DNA from: Betaproteobacteria bacterium
GTDB taxonomy: Bacteria > Pseudomonadota > Gammaproteobacteria > Burkholderiales > Thiobacteraceae
Length of the DNA: 47,047 nucleotides
Direction: 5' to 3'
Assembly (NCBI GenBank): GCA_025361165.1
Contig: JANYAU010000093.1
Span: forward strand, 1-47,047
Shown here: in pieces, positions 1 to 9,610 of the stretch
Layout of the letters: every line of letters begins with the position of its first letter
How positions within the stretch are numbered: the first letter of the stretch is position 1
Notes under the pieces: generated by a model
Database searches by the model: none
What the model saw: only the letters and a program-made list of their open reading frames with translations
Told to the model about the DNA's origin: nothing
Position numbers and translations under genes: made by a program

Positions 1-76
1 CACGCTGGGCGACGTTTTTGATGCGCTCGGTCGTGCCGACCGAGGTGCCGCCGTATTTTTGTACGATCAGAGCCAT
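1..76 (-). CDS. lysC: Aspartate kinase, N-terminal fragment (runs off the window edge)
   Basis: Reverse strand translates as MALIVQKYGGTSVGTTERIKNVAQR, the characteristic aspartokinase N-terminus. Confidence 0.93.
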   Translation of the reverse strand, partial: MALIVQKYGGTSVGTTERIKNVAQR

Positions 77-377
77 GCGTGTTCCAAAAAAAGGACAAAT
101 TATACCGAAATTGAACACTATAGAGGAATTGGCGGGAACCGCGACGAAGCTTCGTGCAAGTTGTCGATCTCATGACGATTTAGTTTTGGGAGTGATCACC
201 CTACACGCTACGCAGTAAAAAAACCTTAACCACCTGAAGCCATTGATTCATAGGGACGGCAACTTAGGCGCTGCTATGCTAAAATTCACAAAATAGTAAT
301 GAATCGAACCTGGCATTACATTTGCATGTCAAAGCCATAGAACATGTATCTGTAAACTGTTGGAAAAGGAAATATCC

Positions 378-683
378 ATGAAATTGCTGGAAAAGGTAGT
401 AAATCCGCGGGATGTCCGGCGCAAGCTTGGTCTCAATCAACAAGATTTCTGGACCAAGATTGGCGTCACCCAGAGCGGTGGTTCGCGCTACGAAAGTGGA
501 CGTAAAATGCCCAAGCCGGTGAAAGAATTGCTGCGCTTGGTGCATGTGGAGCAGATCGATCTCAGCCGCCTCAAACGCGAAGATCTCGAAATTATTGAGT
601 ATCTGAAAGACGCTCACCCCGACCTGTATAAAAGCTTGAAAAAAGCGGCCAAAGGCGGGCGTAAGGGTTCCGAAGCGGAATAA
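378..683 (+). CDS. XRE/Cro-like helix-turn-helix DNA-binding protein
   Basis: ORF MKLLEKVVNPRDVRRKLGLNQQDFWTKIGVTQSGGSRYESGRKMPKPV...; HTH pattern; SD-like aaaggaaa before ATG 378 (supplied ORF starts at 360). Confidence 0.75.
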   Translation: MKLLEKVVNPRDVRRKLGLNQQDFWTKIGVTQSGGSRYESGRKMPKPVKELLRLVHVEQIDLSRLKREDLEIIEYLKDAHPDLYKSLKKAAKGGRKGSEAE

Positions 684-702
684 GGGCAATCGTCGGAGTT
701 AG

Positions 703-1566
703 CTACGGAGTAATCCGTACTGCTAACCCCAACTGTTCGATACGCCGTCCCAAATCTTCCAGCCACGCTTGTGGCAGGGCAGAGAGTCGCGGTGCTTCCG
801 GTTGATGGCTCTGGCGTGCGATACCGTAAAGTAATACGCCCTTGAGCTTTACTCCTTGCGCGATCAAGCGCGAAAGAAACGCTAAATAGGCTTGTTGTTC
901 CACGGACGAGGGCGGGATACCGTCGAGTGCAAACATACAGGTTTGCACCCAGCTCGGGCATAAGGATGCGGCAAGCGTTAGGTGTTCCGCGGTTTTCTTC
1001 AGCGACTGGCGCGTGTTGTTGATGCGTGCCATGCCTTCGGGCGCGGCGGAGTCGAGCTTATACCAGACTTCACCCCCCAGTTTGGCCAGGCGTTTCAATC
1101 CGAGTTGCACCGGTTCGCGCGAAATCAAACTGCCGTTAGTGATTAAGACGAGTTTGATCTTGCCGACGAGCGCGAAGCGCTTCATCACGCGGCCGATGAG
1201 TTGAATCACTTCCGGAAATTCTTTAGCGCTGGTCGGCTCACCATTGCCGGAGAGCGCGATATCGTTGAACCGGCGTGCATCTTCCGGTACCCGCGTTTGC
1301 ATAAAATCGCCTTGCAGAATATCGGTCAGCATCGCTGTCAGCTCGGTTTCTAATTGCTTGAGATCAATCCGCGGTGCGGCACCGCGCTTGAGATCCGGCA
1401 CCTGGCAGTAGATACAGCGCCAATTGCAGGCGTTGTTCGGGTTCAGATTAATGCCGACCGACACCCCGCCCGCACGGCGCGACACGACTGGGTAAACATA
1501 AGTCATATGCGAGGCGTCGCGGTCGTGGTCGCGGATCGAAAGTGAGATTTTGCTCGGCTTAGGCAT
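703..1566 (-). CDS. Radical SAM protein
   Basis: CNWRCIYCQ gives the CxxxCxxC 4Fe-4S motif; SGNGEPT motif; 287 aa, COG0731-like rather than typical QueE. Confidence 0.85.
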   Translation of the reverse strand: MPKPSKISLSIRDHDRDASHMTYVYPVVSRRAGGVSVGINLNPNNACNWRCIYCQVPDLKRGAAPRIDLKQLETELTAMLTDILQGDFMQTRVPEDARRFNDIALSGNGEPTSAKEFPEVIQLIGRVMKRFALVGKIKLVLITNGSLISREPVQLGLKRLAKLGGEVWYKLDSAAPEGMARINNTRQSLKKTAEHLTLAASLCPSWVQTCMFALDGIPPSSVEQQAYLAFLSRLIAQGVKLKGVLLYGIARQSHQPEAPRLSALPQAWLEDLGRRIEQLGLAVRITP

Positions 1567-1598
1567 AGTTGCATTCTAAAGCCTAATTCTCGAAATGT

Positions 1599-1604
1599 TA
1601 TACT
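1599..1604 (+). promoter_or_regulatory. Extended -10 promoter (TGtTATACT) upstream of queD-like gene
   Basis: tgttatact about 28 nt before ATG 1632. Confidence 0.4.
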
Positions 1605-1631
1605 GACAAGAATTATGAGTGGTTTGATTCA

Positions 1632-2081
1632 ATGTTAATTACCCGCAGACTCGAATTCGATGCCGGCCATCGTATTCCGCACCACAAGAGCCAATGCCGG
1701 CATCTGCACGGCCACCGTTACGCGCTGGAAATCACGCTTTCGGGCGAAGTGATTGAGACCGAGGGCGTGTCCGAGCAGGGTATGGTGATGGACTTTTCAG
1801 ACGTGAAAGACATTGCGCTGGAGAAAATCGCCAATGTGTGGGACCACGCGTTTCTGGTGTATCGCGGCGATAGCGAAGTGCTCGATTTTCTCAATAGCCT
1901 AGCCGGGCATAAGACCGTCGTGCTGGATAGCGTGCCCACCGCGGAGAATCTCGCGCTTGCTGCGTTCAAAATACTCGAGGCTGCGTATATCGATGTCTAT
2001 GGCGACCATCTGCGGCTCGAACGCGTGCGCCTGTACGAAACACCCAACAACTGGGCCGACGCCGTGCGCGGCCAGATCTAA
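1632..2081 (+). CDS. queD: 6-carboxytetrahydropterin synthase / PTPS family (QueD-like)
   Basis: [28 protein letters not shown]: family zinc-binding His residues and Cys. Confidence 0.88.
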   Translation: MLITRRLEFDAGHRIPHHKSQCRHLHGHRYALEITLSGEVIETEGVSEQGMVMDFSDVKDIALEKIANVWDHAFLVYRGDSEVLDFLNSLAGHKTVVLDSVPTAENLALAAFKILEAAYIDVYGDHLRLERVRLYETPNNWADAVRGQI

Positions 2082-2092
2082 GGAATAGCAAA

Positions 2093-2641
2093 ATGAATTT
2101 GGATAAAGTTACTTCCGGCCGCGATGTGCCGAACGACATCAATGTCATCATCGAAATCCCGATGCACGGCGATCCGATTAAATATGAAGTGGACAAAGAA
2201 ACCGGTGCCATGTTCGTCGATCGCTTCATGTCCACCGCCATGCACTATCCCTGTAATTACGGTTATGTGCCGCACACGCTATCGGAAGACGGTGACCCGG
2301 TGGATGTGCTGGTGGTAACGCCGGTGGCGCTGATTACCGGTGTGGTGGTGCGCTGCCGCCCGGTCGGCATGCTCAAGATGACGGACGAGGCGGGGATCGA
2401 TGCAAAAATCATCGCTGTGCCCGTCGATAAATTATGCGTCCTCTACAAAGATATCCAAAAGCCGGATGACTTGTCGTCGCTCCTGCTCAGGCAAATTTCG
2501 CACTTCTTCGAACACTACAAAGATCTGGAACCCAATAAATGGGTGAAGGTGGAAGGTTGGGTCGATGCGGATGCTGCAAAAGCGGAAATCATGGCTGGCG
2601 TTGCGCGCTATCAACAGGCCTCGCCGAAACCGAATTTCTAG
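2093..2641 (+). CDS. ppa: Inorganic pyrophosphatase
   Basis: [18 protein letters not shown]..., [10 protein letters not shown] signature. Confidence 0.95.
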   Translation: MNLDKVTSGRDVPNDINVIIEIPMHGDPIKYEVDKETGAMFVDRFMSTAMHYPCNYGYVPHTLSEDGDPVDVLVVTPVALITGVVVRCRPVGMLKMTDEAGIDAKIIAVPVDKLCVLYKDIQKPDDLSSLLLRQISHFFEHYKDLEPNKWVKVEGWVDADAAKAEIMAGVARYQQASPKPNF

Positions 2642-3748
2642 TTATTGCGCGAAAAAATCCTTCACTCTATCCATCCACCCCTTGGCGCGCGGGTTATTGT
2701 CTTGGCCTTGGCTGATGGCCTCTAACTCGTGCAGCAATTCCTTCTGCCGCGCGTTGAGATTGATCGGGGTTTCGATCACTACGTGGCAATAGAGATCGCC
2801 GTATTGTTGGCTGCGTACGCCTTTAATGCCTTTGCCGCGCAGGCGGAATACTTTGCCGGTTTGGGTTTCTTCCGCGACTTTTATTTTGGCCTGGCCGTCT
2901 AAAGTGGGGATATCGATTTCGCCGCCGAGCGCGGCGGTGGTAAAGCTCACTGGCATTTCGCAGTGCAAATCGTCGTGATCGCGTTTGAACACCGGATGCT
3001 CTTTGATCTGGATCATCACATACAGATCGCCGGGTGGTCCGCTGTTGATGCCATGCTCGCCTTCGCCGGAGAGGCGAATGCGGTCGCCTTCGTCCACGCC
3101 GGCGGGGATTTTTACCGACAAGGTTTTATGCTGTTTCACCCGGCCCGCGCCGTGGCACGCGGTACAGGGATCGGCGATGGTTTTGCCGCTGCCGTGACAA
3201 GTGGGGCAGGTCTGCTGAATCGAGAAAAAGCCCTGCTGCATGCGTACTTGGCCGTGGCCGCCACACATGCTGCACGTGGCCGCTTGGGTGCCGGGCTTAG
3301 CGCCGGTGCCTTCGCAGGTCTCGCACACTTCCATGGTGGGAATGCGGATTTTGGTTTCGGTGCCGCGCGCGGCTTCTTCGAGAGAAATTTCTAAGTTGTA
3401 GCGCAGGTCGGCACCGCGATAGACATTGGTGCGGCGTCCGCCGCCGCCACCACCGAAGATGTCGCCGAAAATGTCGGAGAAGGCATCGGCGAAATTACCG
3501 AAGCCTTGTCCGCCGCCGCTGGCATCCATGCCGGCATGGCCAAATTGATCGTACTGCGCGCGCTTGTTGCCGTCGGACAATATCTCATAGGCTTCTTTCG
3601 CCTCTTTGAATTTGTCTTCGGCTTCGTGGCTATCCGGATTGCGATCCGGATGGTGTTTCATGGCGAGCTTGCGGTATGCCTTTTTGATATCGTCTTCGGC
3701 AGCGTCGCGGTTGACGCTCAGCACTTCGTAATAATCGCGTTTGGACAT
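2642..3748 (-). CDS. dnaJ: Chaperone DnaJ
   Basis: J-domain with HPD, G-rich region, four CxxCxGxG-type zinc repeats. Confidence 0.97.
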   Translation of the reverse strand: MSKRDYYEVLSVNRDAAEDDIKKAYRKLAMKHHPDRNPDSHEAEDKFKEAKEAYEILSDGNKRAQYDQFGHAGMDASGGGQGFGNFADAFSDIFGDIFGGGGGGRRTNVYRGADLRYNLEISLEEAARGTETKIRIPTMEVCETCEGTGAKPGTQAATCSMCGGHGQVRMQQGFFSIQQTCPTCHGSGKTIADPCTACHGAGRVKQHKTLSVKIPAGVDEGDRIRLSGEGEHGINSGPPGDLYVMIQIKEHPVFKRDHDDLHCEMPVSFTTAALGGEIDIPTLDGQAKIKVAEETQTGKVFRLRGKGIKGVRSQQYGDLYCHVVIETPINLNARQKELLHELEAISQGQDNNPRAKGWMDRVKDFFAQ

Positions 3749-3759
3749 TTAGATCACTC

Positions 3760-3827
3760 GCCACAGAGCACACAAAGGGCACAGAGCTTAACAGAGTCGC
3801 CTCTGGGTTCTCTGTGCCCTCGGTGGC
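3760..3827. repeat. Imperfect inverted repeat between dnaK and dnaJ (CCACAGAG...GGGCACAGAG family)
   Basis: AGGGCACAGAG (3776-3786) perfectly complementary to CTCTGTGCCCT (3810-3820); outer gccac/gtggc. Confidence 0.8.
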
Positions 3828-3837
3828 AGAAGATAAA

Positions 3838-5757
3838 TTATTTCTGGTCTTTTACTTCTTCGAATTCGGCGTCCACCACGTCTTCATCCGTTTTGCCGCC
3901 AGCGCCAGCGCCCGCGGCACCGCTTGCACCGGCTTGCGCCGCCTGCGCCTGCATTTGCTCGGCGAGTTTGTGCGAGGCAGTTCCCAGCGCTTGCGTCTTG
4001 GCTTCGATGGTTTCTTTGTCGTTGGACTTGAGTGCTTCCTCGGCGTCCTTGATCGCGGTTTCGATGGCGCTTTTTTCATCGGCACTGACTTTATCGCCGT
4101 GTTCAATCAAGGTCTTTTTCACCGAGTGGATCAGCGCATCGCATTGATTGCGCGCATCGACCAGTTCGCGCTGCTTGTGATCTTCCTCGGCATGCGTTTC
4201 GCCGTCACGCACCATGCGCTGGACTTCCTCGTCGGAGAGACCGGAGTTGGCTTTGATGGTGATTTTGGCTTCTTTACCGCTGGCTTTGTCTTTGGCCGAG
4301 ACATGCAGAATGCCGTTGGCGTCGATGTCGAAGGCCACTTCGATCTGTGGCATGCCGCGTGGCGCAGGCGGAATGTCGCCCAGGTTGAACTGACCCAAGC
4401 TCTTATTCGCAGCCGCCATTTCGCGCTCGCCTTGCAGCACCTGAATGGTCACCGCCGTTTGATTGTCGTCCGCGGTGGAGAACACTTGCTGCGCCTTGGT
4501 CGGAATCGTGGTGTTCTTCTGGATCAGCTTGGTCATGACGCCGCCCAGGGTTTCGATGCCGAGCGACAAGGGCGTCACGTCGAGCAACAGCACGTCTTTG
4601 ACTTCGCCTTGCAACACGCCGCCTTGGATCGCCGCACCGACGGCGACTGCTTCATCCGGATTCACATCGCGGCGCGGCTCTTTGCCGAAGAACGCTTTCA
4701 CTTTTTCTTGCACTTTCGGCATGCGCGTCATGCCGCCGACCAGGATCACATCTTCGATATCGGAGATCTTAATGCCCGAATCTTTGATCGCCATCTGGCA
4801 GGGGCCGATGGTACGCTCGATCAATTCCTCCACCAGGCTTTCGAACTTGGCGCGGGTGATCTTCACGTTCAAGTGTTTCGGGCCTGATGCATCGGCGGTG
4901 ATGTAGGGCAGATTCACTTCGGTTTGCTGCGCCGAAGACAACTCGATCTTGGCTTTTTCTGCCGCTTCTTTCAGGCGTTGCAGCGCGAGCATGTCTTTTC
5001 TCAAGTCGATGCCTTGCTCTTTCTTGAACTCATCCGCCAGGTAGTCGATCACGCGCTGGTCGAAGTCTTCGCCGCCCAGGAAGGTATCGCCGTTGGTGGA
5101 CAGCACTTCGAACTGATGCTCGCCTTCGACTTCGGCGATTTCGATAATGGAAATATCGAAGGTGCCGCCGCCCAGGTCGTACACGGCGATTTTGCGGTCG
5201 CCTTCTTTCTTGTCCATGCCGAAGGCCAGCGCGGCCGCGGTTGGCTCGTTGATGATACGTTTAACTTCCAGGCCGGCGATGCGCCCGGCGTCTTTGGTGG
5301 CTTGGCGCTGCGAATCGTTGAAATAAGCGGGCACGGTGATCACAGCCTCCGTGACTTCTTCACCGAGATAATCCTCCGCGGTTTTCTTCATCTTGCGCAG
5401 CACTTGGGCGGAAATTTCCGGCGGGGCCATTTTCTTGCCGCGCACTTCCACCCAGGCATCGTTGTTGTCCGCCTTCACGATGGTGTAGGGCACGAGGCTC
5501 ACGTCTTTTTGCACCATGGGTTCATCGAAGCGGCGGCCGATTAGGCGCTTCACCGCGAACAGCGTGTTCTTGGGGTTGGTGATCCCTTGGCGTTTGGCGG
5601 ACGCGCCAACCAGAATTTCGTCGTTGTCGGTATAGGCAACGATAGATGGCGTGGTGCGCGCGCCTTCCGCGTTCTCGATTACTTTAGGCTTGCCGCCTTC
5701 CATGATCGCGACGCAAGAGTTGGTCGTACCCAGGTCAATGCCGATAATTTTTCCCAT
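3838..5757 (-). CDS. dnaK: Chaperone DnaK (Hsp70)
   Basis: [21 protein letters not shown]..., full-length 639 aa. Confidence 0.98.
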   Translation of the reverse strand: MGKIIGIDLGTTNSCVAIMEGGKPKVIENAEGARTTPSIVAYTDNDEILVGASAKRQGITNPKNTLFAVKRLIGRRFDEPMVQKDVSLVPYTIVKADNNDAWVEVRGKKMAPPEISAQVLRKMKKTAEDYLGEEVTEAVITVPAYFNDSQRQATKDAGRIAGLEVKRIINEPTAAALAFGMDKKEGDRKIAVYDLGGGTFDISIIEIAEVEGEHQFEVLSTNGDTFLGGEDFDQRVIDYLADEFKKEQGIDLRKDMLALQRLKEAAEKAKIELSSAQQTEVNLPYITADASGPKHLNVKITRAKFESLVEELIERTIGPCQMAIKDSGIKISDIEDVILVGGMTRMPKVQEKVKAFFGKEPRRDVNPDEAVAVGAAIQGGVLQGEVKDVLLLDVTPLSLGIETLGGVMTKLIQKNTTIPTKAQQVFSTADDNQTAVTIQVLQGEREMAAANKSLGQFNLGDIPPAPRGMPQIEVAFDIDANGILHVSAKDKASGKEAKITIKANSGLSDEEVQRMVRDGETHAEEDHKQRELVDARNQCDALIHSVKKTLIEHGDKVSADEKSAIETAIKDAEEALKSNDKETIEAKTQALGTASHKLAEQMQAQAAQAGASGAAGAGAGGKTDEDVVDAEFEEVKDQK

Positions 5758-5795
5758 GATTGCTTTCCTCTAAAAAGATAATTGCTTGTTCTGTT

Positions 5796-5824
5796 AAGTG
5801 GGGCGCGCGGTAGGGTTTTTCAAG
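5796..5824 (-). promoter_or_regulatory. Sigma32 (RpoH) heat-shock promoter of dnaK
   Basis: Reverse strand CTTGAAA-N14-CCCCACTT, consensus CTTGAAA-N11..16-CCCCATNT. Confidence 0.8.
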
Positions 5825-5833
5825 CACCCTAGT

Positions 5834-6355
5834 TCAGATTTGCGGCGCTTTGGCCACCGAAACCAAGGCCGGGCGCAGCACCCGCCCATGCAAGACATAA
5901 CCTTTTTGCATCACCATCACCACCGTATTCGGCTCGGCATCGGCTTCCACCATGGCCATCGCCTGATGTTGATGCGGGTCGAATTTTTCGCCCATGGGGT
6001 TAATTTCCTGAATTTGAAATTTGCCGAACACCGTTGCCAGTTGCTTTAAGGTCAATTCAACGCCGCTCTTTAGCGTTTCCAAACTGGCATCCGTGGCAAG
6101 CGTCGCCTCTAGTGCGTCTTTCACTGCGAGTAGCTCGCCGGAAAAGCCCTCGATGGCGAACTTACGCGCACTCTCCGCTTCTTGATGGCCGCGGCGGCGG
6201 ATGTTTTCGGTCTCGGCCTTGGCGTACATCCAAGCATCGTAATGTTCTTGGGCCTTGAGTTCGGCTTCCTTCAGCAGTTCTTCTAAGCTGGGCATAACTT
6301 CCACTTGCGGCGCAGCCGCAGGGTTTTCGGGTAGGGTGTTTTCTTGATTCGACAT
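5834..6355 (-). CDS. grpE: Nucleotide exchange factor GrpE
   Basis: GrpE core ([25 protein letters not shown]); start set to MSNQ because the longer ORF start would overlap the heat-shock promoter. Confidence 0.93.
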   Translation of the reverse strand: MSNQENTLPENPAAAPQVEVMPSLEELLKEAELKAQEHYDAWMYAKAETENIRRRGHQEAESARKFAIEGFSGELLAVKDALEATLATDASLETLKSGVELTLKQLATVFGKFQIQEINPMGEKFDPHQHQAMAMVEADAEPNTVVMVMQKGYVLHGRVLRPALVSVAKAPQI

Positions 6356-6379
6356 GCAATTCTCCAAAGTCTCCGAGGC

Positions 6380-6407
6380 ATATTGGGCTGTGTATCCGCA
6401 TTTCAAG
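6380..6407 (-). promoter_or_regulatory. Sigma32 (RpoH) heat-shock promoter of grpE
   Basis: Reverse strand CTTGAAA-N13-CCCAATAT. Confidence 0.7.
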
Positions 6408-6442
6408 AGCAGGATATGAATGAACTGCGGTGGGATAGCGCG

Positions 6443-7540
6443 CTAGTTTTTCGAACCTAAGGCCAGGGCGCGGCTCCGCGATGATTCTGCAGCTTGGTTG
6501 AGTTGTACGGGGTCTTCCGCTAGCCAGCCTTGCAGATTGCTTAGCGCAATGTCGGTGAGCGCGCGGATCCAATCCGGGCGTTCGTTGAGGCAGGGAATAT
6601 AGTGAAATTCTTTGCCACCGCTGGAAAGAAATGCTACGCGGCATTCCATCGCGATTTCTTCCAGGGTTTCCAGGCAATCGGAAACAAAACCCGGGCAGAC
6701 CACGTCCACGCGTCCGGTGCCCTTGCGCCCCAAATCCTCCAGCGTGGCTTGGGTGTAAGGCTTGAGCCACTCGGCGCGGCCGAAACGCGATTGGAAGGTA
6801 AGCACGAATTGCTCCGGCTTGAGTCCCAATTGTTCCGCAAGCAAGCGCCCGGTCTTTTGGCATTCGCAGTGGTAGGGGTCACCCTTATCGAGGGAGAAAC
6901 GCGGCACGCCGTGGAAACTCATCACCAGTTTGCCCGGTCGGCCGTTTTGCATCCAGTAATCATTGATGCTTTGCGCCAGCGCGGCGATATAGCCTGGGTC
7001 GTCATGGTAATGCTTGATTACACGCAGGGCCGGCAGGTTGCGCGTTTTTTCCAGCGCGGCGAATACCGCATCCAGCGCACTGGCAGTGGAACTGGCCGCA
7101 TATTGCGGGTAGAGCGGAATGACGAGCAGGCGGTCGCAGCCTTGCGCTTTGAGTTTCTTGATGACGCTCTCTACGCTGGGCGTGCCATAACGCATGGCGT
7201 AATCAACCGCGAACGGCGTACGGGTACGCTCGCCAAGATAACCTTGCAGCAGCTTGGTTTGCTTTTGCGTATGTACCAGCAGGGGCGAGCCATCTTGAGT
7301 CCAAATCTGCGCGTATTTCGCCGCGGATTTTTTCGGGCGGGTATTGAGAATAATCAGATTTAGAATCGGCCACCAAGCCAAGCGTGGAATCTCGATCACG
7401 CGCGGGTCGGACAAAAATTCTTTGAGATACGGCCGCAGCGCCGCGGCCGTGGGTGCGGCGGGTGTGCCGAGATTGATCAATAACACCCCGATTTTGGGGA
7501 TCGTTCCGTGGGTGTAGGGCGGCTCAGGGTGGAAAGGCAT
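6443..7540 (-). CDS. hemH: Ferrochelatase
   Basis: [28 protein letters not shown] motifs. Confidence 0.95.
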   Translation of the reverse strand: MPFHPEPPYTHGTIPKIGVLLINLGTPAAPTAAALRPYLKEFLSDPRVIEIPRLAWWPILNLIILNTRPKKSAAKYAQIWTQDGSPLLVHTQKQTKLLQGYLGERTRTPFAVDYAMRYGTPSVESVIKKLKAQGCDRLLVIPLYPQYAASSTASALDAVFAALEKTRNLPALRVIKHYHDDPGYIAALAQSINDYWMQNGRPGKLVMSFHGVPRFSLDKGDPYHCECQKTGRLLAEQLGLKPEQFVLTFQSRFGRAEWLKPYTQATLEDLGRKGTGRVDVVCPGFVSDCLETLEEIAMECRVAFLSSGGKEFHYIPCLNERPDWIRALTDIALSNLQGWLAEDPVQLNQAAESSRSRALALGSKN

Positions 7541-7593
7541 GGCGAATTGTAAGCGATGCAATTACCGATTACCTAATCACCCAATCACTTGTG

Positions 7594-8619
7594 TTAGTGA
7601 TACGACAGCGCGCTCGACAACAGCTTGGCGGTGATGTCCACAATCGGAATCACGCGGTCATAAGCCATGCGCGTCGGGCCGATCACGCCGACGGTGCCGA
7701 TCACTTGGCCGTTCACTTCATACGGTGCAGTGACCACGCTGCATTCGTCGAGCGGCATCGCGCCCGACTCGCCGCCGATGAAGATTTGCACGCCTTCGCC
7801 GTGCTGGCCGACGGCGAGTAATTGCATCAGCGCGGTTTTTTGCTCGAAGATGGCGAATAGCTTGCGCAGTTGGTTCATATTGCTGGAGAGGTCGTGCACG
7901 TTGAGGAGTTTGCCTTCGCCGGTGATGATGTACTGATCCTGAGATTCGTTGCTCGCCTCGGTGCTGGCTTCGAGCGCGGCGGTCATGAGCGTGGTCATGT
8001 CTTGGCGGATTTGCTTCAGTTCATCGTGTATCGAGTCTTTGACCTGATCTAAGGTGCGTCCCGCGTAATGCCGGTTGAAGAAGTTCGCCGCCTCGATGAG
8101 CTCGGTGGCGGTATAGGTTTGGCCCGGCATCAAGATGCGGTTTTGCACCGTGCCGTCGGTAGAAACCAAAATCATCAGAATGCGTTGTTCGGAGAGATTC
8201 AGGAATTCGATATGACGAATCGCGCTGGAACGCTTGGAGGCCAGCACCACGCCCGCGAACTGGGTGAGATCCGACATTAGGCGCGCAGCGGAGGTGATTA
8301 AGCGTTGCGGTTCGGAAGCATCAAGCTGATTTTCAAACTGCTGGATCTCACTCGACGGCAGTTTTTGCACCGTGAGCAGCGTGTCAATAAACAAGCGGTA
8401 GCCGCGCGGCGTGGGAATGCGCCCGGCGGACGTGTGCGGGCTCACGATAAATCCTAATTCTTCCAAGTCCGCCATCACATTGCGGATGGTCGCAGGGCTC
8501 AAATCCAACCCGGAATATTTGGAGAGGGTGCGCGAACCCACCGGCTGACCTTCGGCTATGTAGCGTTCGACCAGAGTTTTCAGCAGCAGTTGGGAGCGTT
8601 TATCGAGCATGGGATTCAT
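7594..8619 (-). CDS. hrcA: Heat-inducible transcription repressor HrcA
   Basis: [54 protein letters not shown]. Confidence 0.95.
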   Translation of the reverse strand: MNPMLDKRSQLLLKTLVERYIAEGQPVGSRTLSKYSGLDLSPATIRNVMADLEELGFIVSPHTSAGRIPTPRGYRLFIDTLLTVQKLPSSEIQQFENQLDASEPQRLITSAARLMSDLTQFAGVVLASKRSSAIRHIEFLNLSEQRILMILVSTDGTVQNRILMPGQTYTATELIEAANFFNRHYAGRTLDQVKDSIHDELKQIRQDMTTLMTAALEASTEASNESQDQYIITGEGKLLNVHDLSSNMNQLRKLFAIFEQKTALMQLLAVGQHGEGVQIFIGGESGAMPLDECSVVTAPYEVNGQVIGTVGVIGPTRMAYDRVIPIVDITAKLLSSALSYH

Positions 8620-8677
8620 TGTACTGATTTCGGCGATTTAGGGTAGTACCGTTCGCGACAACGGCAGCCGCGGCAGC

Positions 8678-8683
8678 TATAAT
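8678..8683 (+). promoter_or_regulatory. -10 box (TATAAT) upstream of nadK
   Basis: TATAAT 10 nt before ATG 8693, implying a near-leaderless mRNA. Confidence 0.45.
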
Positions 8684-8692
8684 CCCGGCATC

Positions 8693-9571
8693 ATGCGTTT
8701 TCCCTTCGAAACGGTTGCCCTAGTCGGCAAATACAATGTCCACGAGATCAGCGGTCCCATCGTCCGTCTCGCCCAGTTTCTGGAGCAGAAGGGCTGCAAG
8801 GTCTTAATCACTGTGCAAACGGCCGACCGCATGGGGATCCCCGGTTTCGACACCGCGCGCCTCGCGGATATCGGCAGGGTCGCGGATTTGGCTATCGTGC
8901 TCGGTGGCGACGGCACCATGCTCAATGTCGCGCGCGTGCTCGCGGATTACGATATCGCCGTGGTCGGTGTGAACCAAGGGCGGCTCGGTTTTCTCACCGA
9001 TGTCTCGGTCGACACCATGTTTGAAACGCTGGAAGAAATACTCGCCGGCAAATTTACCAGCGAAAACCGCTTCCTGCTGGATGTCGTCGTCGAGCGCGAG
9101 GGCGAAGGCGACGCCGTGTTTCATGGCCGCGCTTTCAACGATGTCGTGGTGAGCAAGGGCGCGACCGGGCGCCTGATCGAAACCGAAGTGTTTATCGATG
9201 GCCAATTCGTATATAGCCAGCGTTCTGACGGCATAATCATCGCATCGCCCACCGGCTCCACCGCGTATGCGCTTTCCGCCGGCGGGCCGATTCTGCATCC
9301 GACGCTGGAAGCAATGGTGCTGGTGCCGATCTGTCCGCACACGCTCAGCAACCGGCCCATTGCGGTGCATAGCCATGCTGAAGTCGAGGTGCTGGTGATT
9401 CATGCCGACGATTGCAATGCCAACTTCGATGGCCAGCGCCGCCTGGAGTTGAAACCCGGCGATCGGGTGCGCGTGCGCCGCTCGGATAATTCGCTGTTGC
9501 TGCTGCGCCCGCCTGGGCATAGTTATTACGACATGCTGCGGGAAAAACTCCACTGGGGCGAAAAACTGTAG
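8693..9571 (+). CDS. nadK: NAD(+) kinase
   Basis: LGGDGTMLNVAR, GVNQGRLGFLTD, SPTGSTAYALSAGGPI motifs. Confidence 0.95.
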   Translation: MRFPFETVALVGKYNVHEISGPIVRLAQFLEQKGCKVLITVQTADRMGIPGFDTARLADIGRVADLAIVLGGDGTMLNVARVLADYDIAVVGVNQGRLGFLTDVSVDTMFETLEEILAGKFTSENRFLLDVVVEREGEGDAVFHGRAFNDVVVSKGATGRLIETEVFIDGQFVYSQRSDGIIIASPTGSTAYALSAGGPILHPTLEAMVLVPICPHTLSNRPIAVHSHAEVEVLVIHADDCNANFDGQRRLELKPGDRVRVRRSDNSLLLLRPPGHSYYDMLREKLHWGEKL

Positions 9572-9591
9572 GGGCGAGGCAGGCCTCGCCC
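9569..9591. repeat. Palindromic repeat TAGGGGCGAGGC-AG-GCCTCGCCC overlapping the nadK stop
   Basis: GGGCGAGGC/GCCTCGCCC perfect 9-bp arms; near-identical copy at 18612-18634. Confidence 0.8.
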
Positions 9592-9610
9592 AACCCGGAA
9601 CCGACCCACC

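Noticed and set aside
3814-4887. 357-aa ORF antisense to dnaK
   Set aside because: Shadow ORF: long open frames opposite dnaK are a well-known artefact of its codon pattern; no recognisable domain
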